Assembly (NCBI RefSeq): GCF_963677005.1
Contig: NZ_OY781616.1
Span: forward strand, 3,644,501 to 3,708,500
DNA length: 64,000 nt
Source of the DNA: Maridesulfovibrio sp.
GTDB taxonomy: Bacteria > Desulfobacterota > Desulfovibrionia > Desulfovibrionales > Desulfovibrionaceae
Reading direction: 5' to 3'
The position numbers were made by a program, and so were the translations under genes. Under the pieces are notes generated by a model. That model was not told where the DNA came from, did not search any database, and saw only the letters and a program-made list of their open reading frames with translations. Below are positions 38,203-47,194 of the stretch, piece by piece (positions within the stretch are counted from its first letter, which is position 1; every line of letters begins with the position of its first letter).

Positions 38203-38985
38203 TCACCCCTCTGTCTCGTTATCGCTATGGTGTTCGAGCAGCCGGTTTATCTTGCAGGCCGCACAGGCCGCACCGAAGCCGTTATCTATATTGACCACAG
38301 TGACTCCGCTGGCGCAGGAGGTAAGCATGCCCAGCAGGGCGGAAAGACCGGAAAAGTTGGCTCCGTAGCCAACCGAGGTCGGGACGGCTATAATCGGCCG
38401 GTCCACTAGTCCACCGATGACGCTGGAAAGGGCTCCTTCCATGCCAGCAATAACTACCAGAACCGAAAAGGATCTTATTTCATCGATACGGTGAAAGAGC
38501 CGGTGGATTCCGGCCACGCCGATATCCGAAATTATGGTGGCCCGGTTACCGAACATTTCGCAGGTCACGGCGGCTTCCTCGGCCACGTGCAGATCCGATG
38601 TTCCGGCGGTGATTATGCCGACATGTCCGGGGCCGTATTTTACTTCCCCTGTCCTGCACACCAGAGTCCGTGCCGATGGGTTGTACTGCGCGTCCGGAAG
38701 CCTTGTAATAACGTAATCAGCCGTTTCCGGGGGAATACGGGTTGCCAGTACGTTGCTGCGTGTACACATTTCTGCGAAGATTTCCGCCACCTGTTCAGGT
38801 GTCTTGCCTGCCCCGTAGATAACTTCCGGGAAGCCGTTGCGCAGGCTGCGGTGATGGTCGATTTTGGTGTGGCCCAGATCCTGAAAAGGGAGGTCCCGGA
38901 GCAGGTCCAGAGCCCGGTCCGGCTCTATGCCCCCGTCTCGGACATCCTGCAGAATTTTTTTCAGTCTTTCATCCGAATTATCCAT
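38203..38985 (-). CDS. larB: LarB, pyridinium-3,5-biscarboxylate mononucleotide synthase
   Basis: A 260-residue enzyme that carboxylates nicotinate adenine dinucleotide in the nickel-pincer cofactor pathway. The AIR-carboxylase-like half shows AGTSDLHVAEEA, DIGVAGIHR and VIAGMEGALSSVIGG, the LarB hallmark. Placed with larE and larC on one strand. No larA is in the window. Confidence 0.93.
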   Translation of the reverse strand: MDNSDERLKKILQDVRDGGIEPDRALDLLRDLPFQDLGHTKIDHHRSLRNGFPEVIYGAGKTPEQVAEIFAEMCTRSNVLATRIPPETADYVITRLPDAQYNPSARTLVCRTGEVKYGPGHVGIITAGTSDLHVAEEAAVTCEMFGNRATIISDIGVAGIHRLFHRIDEIRSFSVLVVIAGMEGALSSVIGGLVDRPIIAVPTSVGYGANFSGLSALLGMLTSCASGVTVVNIDNGFGAACAACKINRLLEHHSDNETEG

Positions 38986-39003
38986 GATATTCGCCCGTCA
39001 TAT

Positions 39004-39801
39004 TCATTTGCGGTTGAGGCTGCCCATGCTGTAGCCGCCGAGGTCCAGTGTTACAAAATGATAGCCGATCTTTTTCAGCGCGGCATCAATACCATGGAGT
39101 TCATTTGCTTCGGCAAACTCCGTTATCCTGTCTTTGGGAACCTCGATGCGGGCAATTTCACCGTGATGGCGGACGCGTACCGCAGGAAATCCCAGATCCG
39201 ATAACAGGTTTTCCGCTTCTTCCACCTGCCGCAGATCATGGTCGTTCACCGGCGTATCCACGGGCATGCGTGAAAGCAGACAGGCGAAGGACGGTTTGTT
39301 CCAGGTAGGCAGTCCGGCCCTGCGTGAGAGTTCCCTGATCTCGGCCTTGGTCAACCCGGCCTCCACAAAGGGGCTTATTATTTCCAGTTCGCGCAGGGCC
39401 TTGAGTCCGGGCCGGTAGTCTCCGAGGTCGTCAGTGTTGGTGCCGTCCAGCACATGGAGGAAACCGTATTCCTGCGCTGTCTCGATCATTTTTCCGAACA
39501 GGAGTTTCTTGCATGTATAGCAGTGGTCCGGCGGATTCAGGCGCAGCTCTTCCGGAAAGGGCAGGCTGATCACAATGTGTTTGATGCCTGAGGCCGTTAT
39601 GAAACGTTCCGCCTCGTCCAGTTCCCGCTGTGGCACATAGGGCGTTGCAACCGTTGCCGCCATGACCCTTTCGCCAAGCACCCGTGAAGCTGCGTGCAGG
39701 AGCAGGGTGCTGTCCACGCCGGCGGAATAGGCTACCAGCGCTCCGCCTGTCCTTGCGAGGACGGTCTGCAGTTTTTCATGTTTTTCGTCAAGGTCGTTCA
39801 T
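39004..39801 (-). CDS. larE: LarE, sulfur transferase of nickel-pincer cofactor synthesis
   Basis: A 265-residue ATP-dependent enzyme with the PP-loop AYSAGVDSTLLLHA. It adds sulfur to the pyridinium mononucleotide. The sulfur-donor Cys is in KPSFACLLSR (near 175), and a CYTC pair (near 95) is also present; some LarE use three cysteines for a cluster, so the sacrificial versus cluster mode is open. Its start overlaps the larC stop as ATGA. Confidence 0.93.
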   Translation of the reverse strand: MNDLDEKHEKLQTVLARTGGALVAYSAGVDSTLLLHAASRVLGERVMAATVATPYVPQRELDEAERFITASGIKHIVISLPFPEELRLNPPDHCYTCKKLLFGKMIETAQEYGFLHVLDGTNTDDLGDYRPGLKALRELEIISPFVEAGLTKAEIRELSRRAGLPTWNKPSFACLLSRMPVDTPVNDHDLRQVEEAENLLSDLGFPAVRVRHHGEIARIEVPKDRITEFAEANELHGIDAALKKIGYHFVTLDLGGYSMGSLNRK

Positions 39802-41171
39802 ATTTTTCTGTATTTGCCGATCTGCAGATAGACTTCTCCCAGAGGGATGTTGTGTTTTTGGGCCAGTTCCCGGCAGTCTTCCAGTTCGGGCTTTGAGCGG
39901 ATGACTTTTCCGTCCAGAATGGCGTTTTTCATGGTCACACTGCCCAGCGGGGTTTCCAGCTTCTCAAATGAAATATCAAGTACCGACTTTTCGATGGTAA
40001 TGCTTTTGATTCCCAGTGTGGTCGTGTGCCGGAAGATCAGCCGCTTGAAACGGTTTTCATCTTCGGCGTTGCAGAGGATGGACAGGGTGGTGGCAGGCCG
40101 GTTCTTTTTCATGACAATGGGGGTGAAGTGGACGTCTCTTGCCCCTTCTTCCATGAACAGGTCCATGGCCACGCCGAGCATTTCCGCGGTCATATCGTCT
40201 ATGTTGCACTGCAGCAGCCGTGAGGGAACAGAGTCCGGCAGCATGTCCGCTGTTTCGGTTTCTGCCAGTTGCACACGCAGAACGTTCGGGATTTCGTTAT
40301 CCCGGTGACCTATCCCGTAGGCGGTTTTTTGCAGCGAGATGGAAGGTGAATCAGTGAATCTGTCGGTCAGCACCGCAAGTATGGCCGCCCCCGTGGGGGT
40401 TGCTGTTTCCTTTTTCACTGCTCCGCGGGTGGTGGGACATTCCTTTAAAATTTCGCATGTGGCCGGTGATGGAACCGGCATTCTGCCGTGGGCGCAGTCC
40501 ACGAATCCTCCGCCAAGTTCAATGGGCGAACACCAGACCTCGTCTATATCGAGCTGGTGGAAGCAGATGGCCGCGCCGACGATGTCCACAATCGAATCTA
40601 TTGCCCCGACCTCATGGAAATGCACCTCGTACAGCCCTTTTCCATGTATTCTGGATTCAGCTTCGGCAACTTTTTTGAATATTGCCAGACTTGTTTCCTT
40701 GACCAAGTCATCCAGATCGCTTGAATTGATTATTTTTTCAATGTCTGCAAGGTTTCTATGTTCGTGATGATGGTGCGCGTGTCCTTGATCGTGTTTATGT
40801 TCGTGCCCGTGCCCGTGCCCATGCGCTTGTCCGTGTTCATGATGATGGTGTTCATGCTCTTCGTGGCCGTGCGTATGGACGTGCTCATGGGTATGTACAT
40901 GTGAGTGCTCATGCTCTTTTGAGTGTACGTGGTCGTGTTCATGAGCATGATCATGCTCTTCGTGATGGTGTGGAGTAAGCTCGACATCCACGCGGGTGCC
41001 GCAGATTCCTTTTCTGGAATCACGGGAAATTCTGAGGCGGAATTCATCGTCAAGACCGAGTTTGGAAAGTTCTGATTTCAGCAGTTCGGGGTCAACACCG
41101 AGGTCGATCATGGCGGCCATGTTCATGTCGCCGCTTATTCCTGAAAAGCAGTCGTAGTAGAGTATGTTCAT
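39798..41171 (-). CDS. larC: LarC, nickel insertase with very long His-rich loop
   Basis: A 457-residue fused LarC1-LarC2 protein (LYYDCFSGISGDMNMAAM N-terminus, HFHEVGAIDSIVDIVGA, ATPTGAAILA, IDDMTAEMLG). In lactobacilli the two halves need programmed frameshifting; here they are one frame. Residues about 66-142 are an unusually long tract of roughly 75 residues, about half His, of HxHxH type. It probably stores or sequesters nickel for insertion into the pincer. Confidence 0.94.
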   Translation of the reverse strand: MNILYYDCFSGISGDMNMAAMIDLGVDPELLKSELSKLGLDDEFRLRISRDSRKGICGTRVDVELTPHHHEEHDHAHEHDHVHSKEHEHSHVHTHEHVHTHGHEEHEHHHHEHGQAHGHGHGHEHKHDQGHAHHHHEHRNLADIEKIINSSDLDDLVKETSLAIFKKVAEAESRIHGKGLYEVHFHEVGAIDSIVDIVGAAICFHQLDIDEVWCSPIELGGGFVDCAHGRMPVPSPATCEILKECPTTRGAVKKETATPTGAAILAVLTDRFTDSPSISLQKTAYGIGHRDNEIPNVLRVQLAETETADMLPDSVPSRLLQCNIDDMTAEMLGVAMDLFMEEGARDVHFTPIVMKKNRPATTLSILCNAEDENRFKRLIFRHTTTLGIKSITIEKSVLDISFEKLETPLGSVTMKNAILDGKVIRSKPELEDCRELAQKHNIPLGEVYLQIGKYRKI

Positions 41172-41355
41172 TGGGCTCCGTGTCCGGCTGCGGCCGGGAT
41201 ATTATTGTCATTCCGCATATCAGAGGCGGGATTGATTTGTCTTTTTCCGTTGCAGCAGTATAACTTTGTGCAGGAGAACCTGCCGGAATCAAGGGACGGC
41301 TTTGCTTTCAGCTTCCTTTTTACATATCAGCCGATGTCCAGCTAGGCATCAAACT

Positions 41356-43470
41356 TTATGATGATGTTTCGGTCCGTTTAACTTTTATGACCACCAGTGT
41401 CTCATCGTCTTCCGGAGTCCGTCCCTGCTGGTAGTTCTTTATTTCCTCAAAACAGGCTTCGAGAAGTTCCGGTCCGCTCATTCCTGCATTCCGGCGTATG
41501 AAATCCTTGAGCCTTTCGCGTCCGTAAAGTTCTCCTGAAGGATTGCGGGCTTCGGTAATCCCGTCTGTGTTCATGAATACGATATCACCCGGATCAAGCG
41601 GGCCTGTTCTGCGCTGGGAATATTCGAATTCCTCCATTACCCCGAGGGCCATTCCTTCCCCTACCAGTTCCGTGAATTCGTCCTTTTCCGGCGAGTATAT
41701 CAGGGCCGGTTCGTGACCGGCGCGGATCCAGGTAAGCATCCGGTCGGCCGGGTTTATGTGCAGGTAGAAAAGGGTCATGAATCTGCCGCTGATGCGTACA
41801 TCTCCGGTCAGAAGGCGGTTGAGGTCCTCAATGAGCTCCTGAGGTGAGCCTCCCATGTATTCCCGCATGCGCAGCAGGGCCCGTGCGGTGGTCATGACCA
41901 ATGCCGCTGCCACGCCGTGCCCGGCTACATCTCCAACCACAACCGAGAGTCCTGTTTCGTCGCGCAGGTAATCCAGATAGTCTCCGCCTGTCTCATCGCA
42001 GGAGATGCTGCGGCCCACAATTTCGAATCCTGCAAGCAGCGGGCTGTAGTTGGGCAGCAGACTCTGCTGTACCTCCTGCGCCATGGTCAGGGATTCCTTC
42101 ATGATCAGGTTGTGTTTCTTTATCTTGCTATTCGCTGCCGCAAGGTCGGCGCTGGTACGTTTGAGGACGTGGGTGAACGATTCCTTCTGCATTTCCAGGC
42201 GGTGCTGGCTTTCCACGGCCCGCCTGAGCTTTGTCTCCATCAGCTCCTGCTGTTCCGCCGGGGTCGAACAAGTTCTTTTCCGTTTGTGCGGGCAAAAGTC
42301 CGTGGCGGTATTATTTTCTTCTCCCATGAGCAGTGCCACAAGTGTGCAGTTGTGCAGTCTGGGATTGTGCCCCTTCGAAAGCGCGGCAATCTCTCCGTAG
42401 GTATAGAATCCCGAAACGGGGATGTTTTCCGGCAGCACCTCCTGAGCCTGCACCAGTTCTTCCTTTGTACGCATGCCGAGAATCCAGCGTCTGGAAGTAC
42501 ACGAGAACAAGAGGGCGGCCTGTGGAGCCCAATGGCCCTCAATACTGCGGTACAGCTCGTCCACCTTTTCCCTGAGGTTTGAGAGCAGTCTGCTCGGCGT
42601 TGCTTCCGTAAGCCGGATGGTGCTGCCCTCGGGAATGGCTATCGCCGTGGTTATGGAGCCGTCTGATTCATCGAAATCCCTGGTTGATCTAAGGTGGTAG
42701 CGGCCGTTTTCATCGAATAGGGCCAGAGGCATTTCCGGGAGAGGCCGGGCATACGGGCCGAAGGCATCGCGGAAAAATTCAAGGGCCGGGCGTCCGGCTA
42801 TGCGGTTGATTATGTTTCCGTCCGCGCTGTCCACCGTCCCCTTGTAACCTACCGGGTCCCAGCTGTTGCAGATTGTGGTTTCCATGCGCAGAGGGCCTGA
42901 AAAAAGGAGGATGGACATACCGTGCTCGGATGGGCCGGAGGAATGGAACAGTTTCGGACCGCAGGGACTCAGAACGTCCGTTCCGGCCATACCCCCGGTA
43001 ATTACGCATTCCGGACCGAGCGCTGAGCGCAGTTCCTTCATGCAGAAACCTTTGACCATCTGGCGTGTCTCCACAAAAACAATGCAGCCTGCCGGAGGTC
43101 CGTCAAGGCCGGGCAGTGCTTCCGCCAGTATTTCGCTTATTGCCTCTTTGTGTCTTCCCGAAATTTCGGCTGAATATCCGGCAGACATGGAGATAGTGTC
43201 GGAGGCAAACAGGATCAGGCAGATGGAGTCCTGGCTGAATCCGTGCGCGGAACTCATTTCCCCGTCCGTGGTGCATCCGGTCAGTTGCAGGCCGGGGAAA
43301 GCATTCAGTATTTCGCGTACTGTGACAGCATGATCAAAATGGTCGGCACTGAAAATAATACCTGCGGACGGTTTAAGCCCGTCCAATTGTTCCTTGCATC
43401 TGGACAGAACACAGGCAACGGTTCTAGAGGTGTCCGTTCCTTCAGCCTGTCCGACAACGGCTTTAAACAT
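41356..43470 (-). CDS. FIST sensor-SpoIIE (PP2C) phosphatase
   Basis: A 704-residue cytoplasmic protein. FIST_N and FIST_C small-ligand sensing domains (about 1-370, for example GMAGTDVLSPCGP), a linker rich in Cys/His, a coiled coil (about 410-470) and a SpoIIE/PP2C domain (about 475-695: DETGGDYLDY, VVGDVAGHGVAAAL, MNTDGITEARNP, DDETLVVIKV), with the metal-binding Asp residues intact. It should dephosphorylate a Ser/Thr-phosphoprotein, often an anti-sigma antagonist; no anti-sigma kinase gene is adjacent. It sits just after the polyene cluster on the same strand. Confidence 0.9.
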   Translation of the reverse strand: MFKAVVGQAEGTDTSRTVACVLSRCKEQLDGLKPSAGIIFSADHFDHAVTVREILNAFPGLQLTGCTTDGEMSSAHGFSQDSICLILFASDTISMSAGYSAEISGRHKEAISEILAEALPGLDGPPAGCIVFVETRQMVKGFCMKELRSALGPECVITGGMAGTDVLSPCGPKLFHSSGPSEHGMSILLFSGPLRMETTICNSWDPVGYKGTVDSADGNIINRIAGRPALEFFRDAFGPYARPLPEMPLALFDENGRYHLRSTRDFDESDGSITTAIAIPEGSTIRLTEATPSRLLSNLREKVDELYRSIEGHWAPQAALLFSCTSRRWILGMRTKEELVQAQEVLPENIPVSGFYTYGEIAALSKGHNPRLHNCTLVALLMGEENNTATDFCPHKRKRTCSTPAEQQELMETKLRRAVESQHRLEMQKESFTHVLKRTSADLAAANSKIKKHNLIMKESLTMAQEVQQSLLPNYSPLLAGFEIVGRSISCDETGGDYLDYLRDETGLSVVVGDVAGHGVAAALVMTTARALLRMREYMGGSPQELIEDLNRLLTGDVRISGRFMTLFYLHINPADRMLTWIRAGHEPALIYSPEKDEFTELVGEGMALGVMEEFEYSQRRTGPLDPGDIVFMNTDGITEARNPSGELYGRERLKDFIRRNAGMSGPELLEACFEEIKNYQQGRTPEDDETLVVIKVKRTETSS

Positions 43471-43545
43471 GCGGAGTCTCCATTTGTGTCGGCCCGGATA
43501 TTTTGGCCATAAGGTTAGATGCTGATCCCAGTTGCGGGCAAGTGT

Positions 43546-44784
43546 TTATTTCATCTGCCCGGAATCTTCTTTCTGTGCGGTTTTTGCGGAAGAATTCCAG
43601 TCCGCAAGCTTGCCCATGGCGGAGCGGGGCAGGGATGGGCCGAAGCTGTAGGAACCGGGACGCTCCGCAACCGGCAGTGCTGCAGCTTTGCGGCGCAGGT
43701 CTGCTTCAAGTCCATCGGCAAGTCCACCGGTAAGGTCGCCGGCTTTGATCACTTTTTCAGGTACAATGAAAATTTTCAGTCTTTCGCCTTCATCTTGGCG
43801 CATGAGTCTGACAGAACAGTCCCGGACCTGTTCAAAGCTTCGGAAAAAGTTTTCGACTTTTGAGGGATACACGTTGATTCCACCGACCTGAACGGCGTTG
43901 TCCGTTCTTCGTATCGGGCGGAACTCCGTTTCGCCGGTCCATTCCAGATTGTCCTGAAGCGTGAATGAAGTGACTCCCGCGTTTTCCGGGTGGTTACGAG
44001 CCAGTGTGTCCTGCCCTGTTTTCTGCCAGTGTGGCAGTAGACGGTAACAGTCATCCGGATCGTGACGGTAACCGACCCCGCCGGTTTCCGAGGACCCGTA
44101 AACTTCGGTCATGCGATCAAGTCCCTTGGCGCGCAGACCTTTGATTACATCCGCCGGACATGGACCTGTGGAGGTCACGCCGTATACATCAGGTGGAAAG
44201 GATACCGGAAGCTGTCCCAGTTTGTTCCACAGCAGCGGGAAGGCGATGACCAGATCACCGGGCGCGAGGCTTTCCACAAGTCCGGATGTGGGCAGGGAGA
44301 ACTTTGCCGTTACCGGTATATCCAGTGCTTTCGGCAGCAGAATGGAGAACAGGAACCCGTAAATATGGTGCGGCGGAACCATGTTTATGATTCTTTTGCG
44401 TCCCGGATAAATTTCTGCCTGAGAGCGGATTTCCTGATTGAGATCGGCAAAGGGGGAAGCGTTCGGACTCGGGATTCCGGTGCTTCCGGAAGTGAAAAAT
44501 GTAAGTTGGTCGGGGCTGCCTTCGGTTGCGGAAAAGACGGCTTCCGCCATCCGGCCGACGCTCAGTCCTGCCAGCCCGGTCTGCGGTTCAAATCCGAACT
44601 GCACGGCTATGCGTTCAAGGACTGCCTCGCAGTCGGGAATGATTTTTCCGTCCGGGATAAAGCTGTCATCAAGAATTCCGTTACGGGTATTGTCCAGTTG
44701 CCGGGCATAATCCATCCCGGCCAGCAGGGCGGAGGAGATCATTTGCCGGATGTCTTCTTCGGTAAGGGTCAGCGGTCTGGACAT
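43546..44784 (-). CDS. Acyl-CoA/ACP synthetase (AMP-binding), ApeH-like
   Basis: A 412-residue ANL-superfamily ligase. Core motifs: TFFTSGSTGIPSPN, YGSSETGGVG, GGINVYPSKVE and a terminal catalytic Lys in SAMGKLADW. Shorter than acetate ligases (about 550), like the ApeH ligases of aryl-polyene clusters that load the starter unit on ACP. The usual P-K after the phosphate loop is P-S-P. It overlaps nothing but follows the chain-length factor by one base. Starter substrate is unknown. Confidence 0.85.
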   Translation of the reverse strand: MSRPLTLTEEDIRQMISSALLAGMDYARQLDNTRNGILDDSFIPDGKIIPDCEAVLERIAVQFGFEPQTGLAGLSVGRMAEAVFSATEGSPDQLTFFTSGSTGIPSPNASPFADLNQEIRSQAEIYPGRKRIINMVPPHHIYGFLFSILLPKALDIPVTAKFSLPTSGLVESLAPGDLVIAFPLLWNKLGQLPVSFPPDVYGVTSTGPCPADVIKGLRAKGLDRMTEVYGSSETGGVGYRHDPDDCYRLLPHWQKTGQDTLARNHPENAGVTSFTLQDNLEWTGETEFRPIRRTDNAVQVGGINVYPSKVENFFRSFEQVRDCSVRLMRQDEGERLKIFIVPEKVIKAGDLTGGLADGLEADLRRKAAALPVAERPGSYSFGPSLPRSAMGKLADWNSSAKTAQKEDSGQMK

Positions 44785-44785
44785 T

Positions 44786-45727
44786 TTATTCTCCGTTTTT
44801 TCGGATTCGGATCAGGCCGAAATTCTTCCCGTTTTTTTCAAGGCAGCAGGCCGCGCCGTGTGCCCTGGCATAAAATGATGCCGCGGCCAGTTCCAGACCT
44901 GCGGCTGTGGGCTGATCGGCTTTTACTGCCGATGCGGCTTGAAGACCGCATTTTACCATTTCCGGCAGGGTTCTGGCCGGAACGAAGAAAGGCCCTGAAT
45001 AGTCCTGCCTGGCAAGCTCTTCGACCGTGATGGTTTGTGTCCCAATGCATCCATAGTCGGTGGTACACCCCTGCGCTGCCGAAAGAAGAAAGAAGCCTGC
45101 ACTGTCGATGACCGGAAGATGGTCGGCGGACATTCCTTTTTCTGCAAGTATTCTGCGTGTGTTGTCTTCCAGCAGGGGGGTGCTTTCATCCACCGTCCCA
45201 AGCAGAACCCGCTCGGCTCTGCCTTCGGCCAGCCAGCAGGCAGCGGTCATGAGACCTGCCGCAAGGGGAGCGCGGGGCTGGCAGATTGTCGTATACGGGC
45301 AGTTGCCGCCGAGAAACATGGCCAGTGTCGCCGCCGGAATGTTGTGCACCGAGTGTGAAAAGGACAGCGGCGATGCGCACCCCGGTCCGAAGTCGATCAT
45401 GGAGTCCAGAAATTCAAAGACGGTCTGTGCCGGGCCATATCCGGAACTGATGATTATGGCGGTGTTGTCCGGAAGTTTCGGCAGTGTCTCTTCATCCGTT
45501 TCCGGAACACTGTCCCGCAGGGCCCGGCAGGCCGCAAGCATGCTCATGCGGGTGAAGTGGTCCACCCGGCGCAGCTTTCGCGGCGGAAAAATTTTGTCCA
45601 GTTCGGAGGTCTCGGCCTTTGTTTCGGAAGGCGTGAGCGGTTGTCCTTCAAGCGCCGCACGGCATAAGCTGTCGCGGTCCATGTCGGCGGCAACTATGCC
45701 TATTCCTTCAATGGAGAGACTGATCAT
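44786..45727 (-). CDS. Ketosynthase-like chain-length factor, ApeC-like
   Basis: A 313-residue thiolase-fold protein of the short ketoacyl-synthase-like type. The Cys-His-His triad is not present: the Cys region reads TTICQPRAPLAAG and the two His motifs are missing. It overlaps the upstream ketosynthase by ATGA, so the two are probably made in equal amounts as a heterodimer that sets chain length, as in aryl-polyene systems. Confidence 0.82.
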   Translation of the reverse strand: MISLSIEGIGIVAADMDRDSLCRAALEGQPLTPSETKAETSELDKIFPPRKLRRVDHFTRMSMLAACRALRDSVPETDEETLPKLPDNTAIIISSGYGPAQTVFEFLDSMIDFGPGCASPLSFSHSVHNIPAATLAMFLGGNCPYTTICQPRAPLAAGLMTAACWLAEGRAERVLLGTVDESTPLLEDNTRRILAEKGMSADHLPVIDSAGFFLLSAAQGCTTDYGCIGTQTITVEELARQDYSGPFFVPARTLPEMVKCGLQAASAVKADQPTAAGLELAAASFYARAHGAACCLEKNGKNFGLIRIRKNGE

Positions 45728-46908
45728 GCCTCGGCCCTCCTGAAGACCAGTGCGGAGTTGTTGCCCCCGAAGGCCAGTGAATCGGAGAGTGCGAATTCGG
45801 CGTCCGTTTCCAGAGGGTGTGCAAGCGGGATGATGCCGGTTTCCTGGTCCGCATCCCTGAAGCCGGATGTGGGCATAATTAGCCCCCGGCGCAGTGCTTC
45901 GACGGTCATAACCGCTTCGATGGCTCCGGCCGCTCCCAGTGTGTGCCCTGTGTATCCCTTGGTTCCGGTAATTGTCGTTCCGGGGAACATTTTCCGCATG
46001 ACCTGACCTTCGACCCGGTCGTTATTGTCCGTTCCGGTTCCGTGGGTGTTGATGAAGCCTATCTGGTTTGCATGCAGGTCGCTGCGTTTCAAAGCTTCCC
46101 CGATAGCCTTCCGCAGACCGATCCCCTGCGGATGCGGGGCGGTGAGATGATGAGCGTCACAGCAGGTCCCGTAACCGAGAATGCTGCCCAGAGATTTTCT
46201 GCCGAGTTTTTTCAGGCCGTTTTCGTCTGTCAGTAGAAGTACGGCCGCTCCTTCCCCCAGATTAAGTCCCTTCCTGTTCACATCGAAGGGACGGCATTTT
46301 TCCGGGCCGGTTATCATCAGCCGGGAGAATCCTGTGTAGGAAATGCTGCTCAGGGCATCGGCCCCTCCGGCGAGCACGGCGTCGCAAAGCCCCTGCCTTA
46401 TCCATGAAGCTGCGATGCCTATGGCGTCGGTTCCTGATGAGCAGGCGTTGGTCACAGTTTGAGCCGGACCGGTGAAGCCAAGATATTCGGCCAGACACAG
46501 GGCCGGATTGCTGTGCAGGTAACTGCGGATGATGCCGAGATCGGGGGATTCCCCTTCCCGCCACTGCTGGTAGAAGGGCTTGAAATTAAGTGACGCTCCT
46601 GTGGAAGAGCCTATGCAGGTGCCTATGCGCAGTTGTCCGGAATTTCCCTTGTTTATTCCAGCCTGAGCACACGCTTCCCGCGCAGCCGTCAGGAGAATTC
46701 GCATGGTGTCGGTCAGCAGTGTCTGCGGGCTGTCCAGCCATGCGCGGTCCACGGCAAAAACAGGTGAAACCATCTCCTGCTCGAGAGGCAGGGGAGGATC
46801 AAATGTCGGAGTTACCTGCCCGCGGGTCATGGTTTCAAAGCAGGTTTCAGTGTCCCTGCCGGCCGCGCATACGCAGCCAGTTGCACAGATGCTTACAGGG
46901 AGATCCAT
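45724..46908 (-). CDS. Beta-ketoacyl-ACP synthase, partner of the chain-length factor
   Basis: A 394-residue KASII-type enzyme with Cys in NACSSGTDAIG, His in NTHGTGTDNND and His in GYTGHTLGAAG. Its stop overlaps the chain-length-factor start. It should perform the decarboxylative Claisen condensations on ACP. Confidence 0.92.
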   Translation of the reverse strand: MDLPVSICATGCVCAAGRDTETCFETMTRGQVTPTFDPPLPLEQEMVSPVFAVDRAWLDSPQTLLTDTMRILLTAAREACAQAGINKGNSGQLRIGTCIGSSTGASLNFKPFYQQWREGESPDLGIIRSYLHSNPALCLAEYLGFTGPAQTVTNACSSGTDAIGIAASWIRQGLCDAVLAGGADALSSISYTGFSRLMITGPEKCRPFDVNRKGLNLGEGAAVLLLTDENGLKKLGRKSLGSILGYGTCCDAHHLTAPHPQGIGLRKAIGEALKRSDLHANQIGFINTHGTGTDNNDRVEGQVMRKMFPGTTITGTKGYTGHTLGAAGAIEAVMTVEALRRGLIMPTSGFRDADQETGIIPLAHPLETDAEFALSDSLAFGGNNSALVFRRAEA

Positions 46909-47156
46909 CAGGAAGCCTGGCGTTCCTTTATAAAATCGGCAAGGCTGTTGATGGACTGGAAAGCTGCCCTGCCCTCATCCATGTTCTTGATTTCAACATT
47001 GAAATTCTTCTGGACCAGCACGACGATTTCAACAGCATCAAGGGAATCCAGTCCGAGTCCTTCCCCGAACAGGGGGGCATCGTCCTCAATTTCGTCAACG
47101 CTTACATCCACGAGGTTCAGTTCCTCGATAAGAAGTTCCTTAAGTCTGGTATGCAA
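46908..47156 (-). CDS. Acyl carrier protein (first of two)
   Basis: An 82-residue ACP with the phosphopantetheine Ser in GLDSLDAVEIVV. A TTG start at 47156 with GAGAGGA upstream fits better than a GTG inside the previous gene. It overlaps the ketosynthase start by one base and should carry the growing polyene. Confidence 0.9.
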   Translation of the reverse strand: MHTRLKELLIEELNLVDVSVDEIEDDAPLFGEGLGLDSLDAVEIVVLVQKNFNVEIKNMDEGRAAFQSINSLADFIKERQAS

Positions 47157-47194
47157 TTTGTCCTCTCGGTATTTATATCGGGCAATTCGGCCCG

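Noticed and set aside
40730..41053. Frames rich in Met/Thr/Asn or His opposite or shifted to larC
   Set aside because: Products of the CAT/CAC repeat of the His-rich tract in other frames.
41356..43470. Part of the polyene cluster
   Set aside because: The FIST-SpoIIE gene is on the same strand and adjacent but has a regulatory, not biosynthetic, domain set; kept apart as flanking.
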